Origin: Varibaculum cambriense DSM 15806
Lineage (GTDB): Bacteria; Actinomycetota; Actinomycetes; Actinomycetales; Actinomycetaceae
Reading direction: 5' to 3'
Length of the DNA stretch: 64,000 bases
NCBI RefSeq assembly: GCF_000420065.1
Contig: NZ_ATUF01000002.1
Coordinates: 744,001 to 808,000, forward strand
The translations under genes were made by a program, and so were the position numbers. The notes beneath the pieces are model-generated. The model was not told where the DNA came from and made no database searches. It saw only the letters and a list, made by a program, of their open reading frames with translations. Below, one piece after another: positions 58,774-64,000 of this stretch (its first letter is position 1; every line of letters starts with the position of its first letter).

Positions 58774-60597
58774 ATGGCACCCCAAACGAAAATGAAGCAT
58801 TTGGTTGATCCCGCTCAGACCGTAAATGAGTATCTATCCAAGGCTGATTGGCGGGTAAACGCTAATGCAAACCAGGGGTATTCGCTGGGGGGACTGATCC
58901 TTAACGCTTCGGGCAAGCTGATTGCCAACTATTGGCTAAACGAGGTCTACACTCCCGAAATCGGGCAGGCGCACCGCGAGGGTGACTATCATATTCACGA
59001 CTTGGATATGTTTGCCGGTTACTGCGCCGGCTGGTCCCTAAAGCAGCTGTTGCAGGAAGGTTTTAATGGGGTTCCGGGTGCGATTGCCTCCAATCCGCCG
59101 CGCCATTTTTCCTCTGCCTGCGGGCAAATCGTGAACTTCCTGGGAACCTTGCAAAACGAGTGGGCAGGGGCGCAAGCTTTTTCTAGTTTCGACACCTATA
59201 TGGCGCCGTTTATTCGTAAAGATAACCTGGATTACGAGCAGGTTCACCAGTGCATGCAAGAACTGATTTACAACCTGAACGTGCCCAGCCGTTGGGGTAG
59301 CCAGTGTCCCTTCACTAACCTCACGTTCGATTGGACCTGCCCCGATGACCTGGTGGATGAATACCCCTTGATTGGGGATGAACTGATGGACTTCACCTAC
59401 GGGGATCTGACCGAAGAAATGGAGATGATTAACCGGGCGTTCATCGAAGTGATGACCGCCGGGGATGCTGATGGCCGGGTTTTCACCTTCCCCATCCCCA
59501 CCTACAACATCACTCCCGACTTCGATTGGGATTCCCCCAACACCGAACGCCTATTTGCGATGACCGCGAAATACGGTCTTCCCTACTTCCAGAACTTCCT
59601 GAACTCGGATCTGGATCCTCATATGATTCGCTCCATGTGCTGCCGCTTGCAGCTAGACCTGCGGGAACTGCTAAAACGAGGCAACGGTCTGTTCGGTTCG
59701 GCAGAACAAACTGGCTCTCTGGGGGTAGTAACCATTAACATGGCGCGCCTTGGCTATCTCTACAAGGGTGATCTGGACGGGCTCACCCGCCAGCTGGATC
59801 ACCTGATTGACCTGGCCAGCCAGTCCCTAGAGAAGAAACGGGAAGTTATTTCCTGGCATATGGATTCTGGGCTCTTCCCCTATACTCGCCGTTACCTGGG
59901 CACTCTCGATAACCATTTCTCCACTATCGGAGTTAACGGGATGAACGAGATGGTGCGTAACTTTACCGATGACGCGGAAGATATTACCGGCGAAATGGGG
60001 CATAAGCTGTGTGCCGACCTGCTAGATCATATTCGGGAACGGATGGTGCAGCTGCAGGAAGAAACTGGTCACCTCTATAACCTAGAGGCCACCCCTGCCG
60101 AAGGTACCACCTACCGTTTTGCGAAAGAGGACGCTAAACGCTTCCCCGGGATTATTCAGGCGGGAACCGCGGACGCCCCCTACTACACCAACTCTTCGCA
60201 GCTGCCGGTAGGTTACACCCAAGACGCTTTCCAGGCCTTAGAAGAACAGGTAGAACTGCAAGGTAAATACACTGGTGGTACCGTATTGCACCTGTATATG
60301 GGGGAGGCGATGAACTCTGCGGAGTCCTGCAAGACCCTGGTGCACCGGGCGCTCGCGAACTTCAAGCTGCCCTATATTACAATCACCCCCACCTTCTCCA
60401 TCTGCCCAGTCCACGGGTATTTATCGGGTGAACATTTCGATTGTCCCAAGTGTGCCGCCGAAGGTAACCACGAGCAGCCCTGTGAAGTCTGGACGCGGGT
60501 AATGGGCTACTTCCGTCCGGTTACCTCTTTCAATACCGGTAAGCAGAGCGAGTACGCCGAGCGCACTACTTTCTCGCAAGAGTTAGCCGGTGTCTGA
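58774..60597 (+). CDS. nrdD: Anaerobic ribonucleoside-triphosphate reductase
   Basis: 607-aa class III ribonucleotide reductase, an oxygen-sensitive glycyl-radical enzyme making dNTPs. Radical glycine at Gly578 (RVMGYFRP); probable active-site cysteines Cys84 (AGYCAGWSL) and Cys290 (SMCCRLQLDL). C-terminal zinc ligands ICPVHGYL and CPKC. It is shorter than E. coli NrdD (712 aa) and starts straight into the catalytic core, so the N-terminal ATP-cone for allosteric control is missing. Two NrdR boxes control the promoter. Confidence 0.97.
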   Translation: MAPQTKMKHLVDPAQTVNEYLSKADWRVNANANQGYSLGGLILNASGKLIANYWLNEVYTPEIGQAHREGDYHIHDLDMFAGYCAGWSLKQLLQEGFNGVPGAIASNPPRHFSSACGQIVNFLGTLQNEWAGAQAFSSFDTYMAPFIRKDNLDYEQVHQCMQELIYNLNVPSRWGSQCPFTNLTFDWTCPDDLVDEYPLIGDELMDFTYGDLTEEMEMINRAFIEVMTAGDADGRVFTFPIPTYNITPDFDWDSPNTERLFAMTAKYGLPYFQNFLNSDLDPHMIRSMCCRLQLDLRELLKRGNGLFGSAEQTGSLGVVTINMARLGYLYKGDLDGLTRQLDHLIDLASQSLEKKREVISWHMDSGLFPYTRRYLGTLDNHFSTIGVNGMNEMVRNFTDDAEDITGEMGHKLCADLLDHIRERMVQLQEETGHLYNLEATPAEGTTYRFAKEDAKRFPGIIQAGTADAPYYTNSSQLPVGYTQDAFQALEEQVELQGKYTGGTVLHLYMGEAMNSAESCKTLVHRALANFKLPYITITPTFSICPVHGYLSGEHFDCPKCAAEGNHEQPCEVWTRVMGYFRPVTSFNTGKQSEYAERTTFSQELAGV

Positions 60598-61336
60598 TTT
60601 TTCGGCAGCTAACGGGGAACCGAGCCTGCTCGGGCAGGCGAGGCAGCTTAACATCGCGGGGCTAGTCCCGTTTTCCACCGTGGACTGGCCAGGGAAGATC
60701 GTGGCCAGCGTGTTTTGCCAGGGGTGTCCCTGGCGCTGCGCCTATTGCCAAAACTATGAAATCTTAGATTTCAAAGTGCCCGGCGCAGTCCCGTTTGCGG
60801 AGCTAGAAGAGTTACTAGGACGCCGAAAAGGACTGCTTGACGGGGTGGTGTTCTCCGGCGGGGAGGTGCTGGCGCAAGCGGCACTAATTCCGGCGGCGCG
60901 TTGGGTGAAGGCTCAGGGTTTCCAGGTGGGGCTGCATGCGGCGGGCGCCTATCCCTCGCGGCTGCAAGAAATGTTGGCGGATGGTTTGCTCGATTGGGTG
61001 GGGCTAGATATTAAAGCCTTGCCCGCCGACTACCGGCAAGTCACCGGAGTAGCCGGCGCGGATAAGGCTTTCGCCTGCCTAGATGCCGTGTTGGCCAGTG
61101 GTGTCGATTACGAGATAAGGTTAACTGTTTACCCAGGTCACCCCGGAAAAATAGTGGAGTTGGCGCGGGATCTGAAGGCGCGAGGAGTGAAAAACTTCGC
61201 CCTGCAGCAGGCACGCGATCTGGGAGCGTCCCCAGATTTTAAGGCCGAGGCTCAAGGTTGGGATAGCCAAGTAAAAGCCTGGGCTCAGGAAATCGAGGAG
61301 TCGGGGTGGGAAAAGTTTTCTTTCCGGCCCGCCTAA
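60590..61336 (+). CDS. nrdG: Radical SAM activase of the anaerobic ribonucleotide reductase
   Basis: 248-aa radical SAM protein that installs the glycyl radical on NrdD. CxxxCxxC is formed by Cys46, Cys50 and Cys53 (CPWRCAYC). An 8-nt overlap with nrdD couples the genes. At 248 aa it is longer than the ~155-aa E. coli NrdG and closer to the PflA-like anaerobic activases commonly paired with this NrdD type; a GTG start is used. Confidence 0.93.
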   Translation: MSDFSAANGEPSLLGQARQLNIAGLVPFSTVDWPGKIVASVFCQGCPWRCAYCQNYEILDFKVPGAVPFAELEELLGRRKGLLDGVVFSGGEVLAQAALIPAARWVKAQGFQVGLHAAGAYPSRLQEMLADGLLDWVGLDIKALPADYRQVTGVAGADKAFACLDAVLASGVDYEIRLTVYPGHPGKIVELARDLKARGVKNFALQQARDLGASPDFKAEAQGWDSQVKAWAQEIEESGWEKFSFRPA

Positions 61337-61491
61337 GTGTCTGGGGATTTGGCTGCGGTTTGCCATGCTGCCATCAGCAGAAAATATTGAGAGCCGGAGT
61401 TTCCCCGTCAAAGTTGGGTTAGCAATCTACATCGCTCCCGCGCCCTGCCGGTTAGAATAGGAGCAGTATTTTCCCAACCTAAAGGTAAGCC

Positions 61492-62841
61492 ATGACTGAT
61501 AGTGATGATTTAAAGAAATTGCGCGAGCGCGCGTTGGCGCCGGAGACAGATGCAAATCAGCTGTTCGAAATATCTGCGCACCATCCGGAAGTGTATGCAG
61601 AGGTCGCGGCGAACCCGAATGCCTATCCAGACCTGCTTGATTGGTTGGAAAATGTGGGCGATGACCAGGTAAAAGCGGTGGTAGCCGCGCGGAGAGACGG
61701 TCTTTCTGGCAACGAAGCCTTAGAAAAAGGCAGCCAGGAGGCTCCGGAGGCTACTTCCGCAGAAAAAGCTAGCGCTTCCGAAGGTGACCAGGCAGAGCAG
61801 GAAGCCGGCTCCGCTGACTCGTCACCCCTAGCTTTTGCGCCCCCCACCCATCCCGAAAGCGAAGCGGCAGCTACCGAGAAAATCGAAACTACCGGCCAAG
61901 CAGAGGAAACAGCGCAGCTAGCGGAAACAGATCCGACTGCTGAGGGCGCAGAAGCCAAAACCGAAGAGCTAAAGGAAAATCCGGTGGCAGACGCGGAAGC
62001 CGCGGGTAGCGATCAGCAAAGTGATGATGATGATGCTACTCGCCTGGGAAGCCTGCCGGTAGCAAATCCTGGGTCTTCTGCGCAAACGGTTGAGGATTAT
62101 CCGACAGTGATGGCGAGTCCGATGGCGGCCCCCGCGGCCATGCCTCCGGCATATGCATCTCCGGTATATGCGGAGCCCGCTTGTCCGGAGCCATCCCGGC
62201 AACCAATAATGAGTCCGCCACCGGCGGCCTATTCTCCTTTCACGGGTTACCAAAATCCGGCAGGGGAGAGTGTCCCCCAACCGGAAAAATCCCGGCGCAG
62301 CTGGGGAATTATTGTGCTGACGGTACTGCTGGTAGTGGCGTTAATCGGATTGGCAATTGTGGGAACCTGGATTGTTTCCTCGCGCGGAAACAATAAAGGG
62401 CAAGCTAGCGCCAGTGAGTCCGCAAGCGACACCACCCGGACGGCTACGGTAATGGAAACCACGGTGACCAGTACTCAAGCTCCCACCCAAGCAGCAAAGC
62501 CGATTCCGGCCGGAGCGGTCTATCTTGAGCGTGGATTTTATACCCCCACCGGTAATATTGCTTGCTTGATGTCCTCAGGCCAAGTAATTTGCCAGATTGA
62601 TCAGCGGCAATGGGAACGGGGTTGTGACGGCTTATGGGGAGTACAGCTTGACTCATCTGGAGTAACGGAAAATTGCGATTATGACGGTGCCGCTGACCCC
62701 CAGACCCAAGCCACCTATGACACTGTCTACTACAACGGTGACTATGCCTGTGAAGTGGGGCAATACACCGGCGTGAATTGTTGGAACTCTAAGACGGGTC
62801 GCGGCTTTACGATGCGCCAGGCCGATCACACCACCTACTAG
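61492..62841 (+). CDS. Membrane protein with N-terminal LRV-type repeat region and secreted Cys-rich domain
   Basis: 449-aa protein. The N-terminal ~75 residues (LFEISAHHPEVYAEVAANPN, then PDLLDWLENVG) fit the actinobacterial variant leucine-rich repeat domain. A ~170-residue Ala/Glu-rich linker is cytoplasmic. A membrane helix (WGIIVLTVLLVVALIGLAI) leads to a Ser/Thr-rich spacer and a ~95-residue C-terminal domain with six cysteines (NIACLMSSGQVICQID, then four more), presumably disulfide-bonded outside. Function unknown; the extracellular disulfides make it a likely DsbA-type client. Confidence 0.7.
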   Translation: MTDSDDLKKLRERALAPETDANQLFEISAHHPEVYAEVAANPNAYPDLLDWLENVGDDQVKAVVAARRDGLSGNEALEKGSQEAPEATSAEKASASEGDQAEQEAGSADSSPLAFAPPTHPESEAAATEKIETTGQAEETAQLAETDPTAEGAEAKTEELKENPVADAEAAGSDQQSDDDDATRLGSLPVANPGSSAQTVEDYPTVMASPMAAPAAMPPAYASPVYAEPACPEPSRQPIMSPPPAAYSPFTGYQNPAGESVPQPEKSRRSWGIIVLTVLLVVALIGLAIVGTWIVSSRGNNKGQASASESASDTTRTATVMETTVTSTQAPTQAAKPIPAGAVYLERGFYTPTGNIACLMSSGQVICQIDQRQWERGCDGLWGVQLDSSGVTENCDYDGAADPQTQATYDTVYYNGDYACEVGQYTGVNCWNSKTGRGFTMRQADHTTY

Positions 62842-62862
62842 ACTTCAGTAAGCCCCTTTTGG

Positions 62863-62882
62863 GGAGGATCTTCGCATCCTCC
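62863..62882. terminator. Short hairpin in the gap before topA, possible terminator
   Basis: GGAGGAT/ATCCTCC (62863-62869 with 62876-62882), a 7-bp stem with a 6-nt loop, 22 nt after the plus-strand gene. A second small palindrome, TTGCGC/GCGCAA, is at 62959-62973. Neither has a T-tract, so termination is only possible. Confidence 0.3.
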
Positions 62883-63023
62883 TGCACGCATACCCCGGTG
62901 GCTATTTAAAGCCTGGGAACGGCTAGCGATCCCGGTGGTGAACCAGTCTCCGGTCGGATTGCGCCCTGCGCAAAGGCCTAACTAGCAACCAGAGAGGTAC
63001 TGCACTAGCAGCAAGGATATTAC

Positions 63024-64000
63024 CTACTTTTTCGCTGCGGACTGCTTAGGGGTTTTAGCAGTGGTTTTCTTGGCGATTGTCCGCTTGGTGGTAGTCTTCT
63101 TGGCTGCAGTTTTCTTCGTAGTCTTCTTCGTGGTGGTCTTCTTAGCAGTTTTACGGGTTCCGCGTTTCTTCGCCGGTCCTTTCGCTCGCTTCTCCGCCAG
63201 TAAAGTATAGGCTTGATCAGCGTCAATATCCTCTATAGTGCTAGCACGGGGTACCGTCACATTGGTAGTGCCATCGGTAATATAGGGGCCAAAACGCCCG
63301 TCCTTAATGACTACCGGTTTCCCGGAGTTAGGATCGGTTCCCAGTTCCTTCAGCGGCGGTTTCGCGGTGCGCCCGCGCCGGGTTTTCGGTTGGGCGTAAA
63401 TCGCTAAGGCCTGCTCCAAAGTGATGGAGAAAATCTGGTCTTCCGTTTCTAGGGAGCGCGAATCTGTCCCTTTCTTCAAATATGGACCGTACCTGCCGTT
63501 TTGCGCGGTTATCTCGGTACCGGACTCGGGATCCTTACCCACTACTCGCGGCAGAGAAAGCAGTTTCAAGGCATCATCGAGGCTGGCGGTTTCGATCGAC
63601 ATAGTCTTAAACAGGGAGGCCGTGCGCGGCTTGGTACCCTTAGGGGCGTCCTCGGGTAGTACCTCGGTAAAGTAGGGGCCATAACGGCCGTTCTTTACTA
63701 AAATTACATTCCCATTATCGGGGTCTTTACCCAGTTCGCGACCAGTATCGGCCGAAATGGTGAACAGTTCTTTTACCTTTTCAGCGTCTAGTTCATCGGG
63801 CGCTAGCTCCTCGGGTACCGAGGCGCGTTTTCCTTCTGCGTCCTCTAGATAGGGGCCATACCGTCCTACCCGCACGTTTACTCCCGGTAGCACCTCGATG
63901 GAGTTCAGGGCGCGGGCATCAATATCCCCCAGACCTTCCACCGTATCTTTGAGGCCGCGAGCCCAAAACTCTCCGCCAGTCCCGCCCCCAAAATAAAAGT
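63024..64000 (-). CDS. topA: DNA topoisomerase I, C-terminal part (5' end outside window)
   Basis: About 325 C-terminal residues of TopA. Four TopA_C repeats with the pattern NGRYGPYF/L are visible (for example VLVKNGRYGPYF-type sequences near 63680 and 63490), preceded by EFWARGLKDTVEGLGDIDARALNS at the cut edge. A Lys/Thr/Ala-rich tail of ~50 residues ends the protein, as in other actinobacterial TopA, and aids DNA binding. The open frame runs on past base 64000, so the catalytic N-terminus lies outside. Confidence 0.95.
   Translation of the reverse strand, partial: FYFGGGTGGEFWARGLKDTVEGLGDIDARALNSIEVLPGVNVRVGRYGPYLEDAEGKRASVPEELAPDELDAEKVKELFTISADTGRELGKDPDNGNVILVKNGRYGPYFTEVLPEDAPKGTKPRTASLFKTMSIETASLDDALKLLSLPRVVGKDPESGTEITAQNGRYGPYLKKGTDSRSLETEDQIFSITLEQALAIYAQPKTRRGRTAKPPLKELGTDPNSGKPVVIKDGRFGPYITDGTTNVTVPRASTIEDIDADQAYTLLAEKRAKGPAKKRGTRKTAKKTTTKKTTKKTAAKKTTTKRTIAKKTTAKTPKQSAAKK

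Noticed and set aside
62842-63023. Possible tRNA or small RNA gene in the gap before topA
   Set aside because: I found only short palindromes and no cloverleaf with a T-loop GGTTCGAATC-like sequence.
63041-63185. Lys/Thr/Ala repeats at the end of topA as a possible tandem-repeat or mobile element
   Set aside because: Basic low-complexity tails are normal in actinobacterial TopA and stay in frame to the stop codon.
1-64000. Insertion sequences, prophage, CRISPR or defence genes
   Set aside because: No transposase, integrase, cas, restriction or abortive-infection protein was recognised; the window is core chromosome throughout.

Overview
This window looks like the replication-origin neighbourhood of an actinobacterium with roughly balanced G+C. 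The gene content and order (nudix–DUF6049–murJ with a fused pseudokinase–trxB–trxA; rpmH–rnpA–yidD–yidC–khpB–rsmG–parA–parB; Rv3654c/TadE/DUF4244-like pilins beside a DUF1998 helicase) are actinobacterial. The moderate G+C, nrdDG, pntAB and LPXTG-less surface proteins suggest a facultative or anaerobic member of the Actinomycetaceae (Varibaculum/Mobiluncus-like). The genus is an inference from content only; no rRNA is present. No tRNA, rRNA, CRISPR array, prophage or insertion sequence was found.

Layout. 1-5488 (minus): fluoride channel fragment, TAP-like lipoprotein hydrolase, holB, tmk, then pcnA. 5575-14427 (plus): nudix hydrolase, DUF6049, MurJ-pseudokinase, thioredoxin reductase, thioredoxin and an LmeA-like lipid-binding protein. 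14571-18513 (minus): pntB, pntA, then a csrA operon. 18836-22878 (plus): a proline-rich mini-gene, a TPR-like membrane protein and an MMPL/RND transporter. 22916-24241 (minus): dnaB; 24475-25788 (plus): a MATE exporter. 25926-32085 (minus): rplI, rpsR, ssb, rpsF, a bifunctional penicillin-binding protein and dnaA. 32484-38059 (plus): rpmH to parB, with two perfect parS sites inside parB. 38097-44737 (minus): ddl, an aminotransferase, a CcdA/DsbA-like pair and a large flippase-like pseudokinase protein. 44870-57506 is mixed: DedA, a metal-binding HMA protein, two cell-surface proteins, purB, hisC, an SseB-like protein, hemL, three pilin-like genes and a helicase. 57609-64000: PAP2 phosphatase, nrdD-nrdG under two NrdR boxes, an LRV/Cys-rich membrane protein and the 3' part of topA.

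The origin lies close to dnaA: transcription diverges at 32086-32483, and DnaA-box clusters with AT-rich DNA flank both ends of dnaA. The usual dnaN-recF-gyrBA block does not follow dnaA; dnaA abuts the PBP-rpsF-ssb-rpsR-rplI-dnaB block directly. The pcnA-to-trxA block, which in Mycobacterium lies on the parB side of the origin, is here on the dnaB side, suggesting inter-replichore rearrangement.

Functional themes are replication and segregation (dnaA, dnaB, ssb, holB, topA, parAB/parS), envelope construction (MurJ, PBP, Ddl, YidC, LmeA, PAP2, pseudokinase flippase, DedA), thiol redox (TrxA/TrxB, CcdA/DsbA, transhydrogenase for NADPH) and anaerobic dNTP synthesis. The least expected items are a CsrA homologue without flagellar genes, two membrane proteins with catalytically dead kinase domains, mini-ORFs with good ribosome-binding sites upstream of membrane/surface genes, and a pilin trio detached from its secretion ATPase genes.
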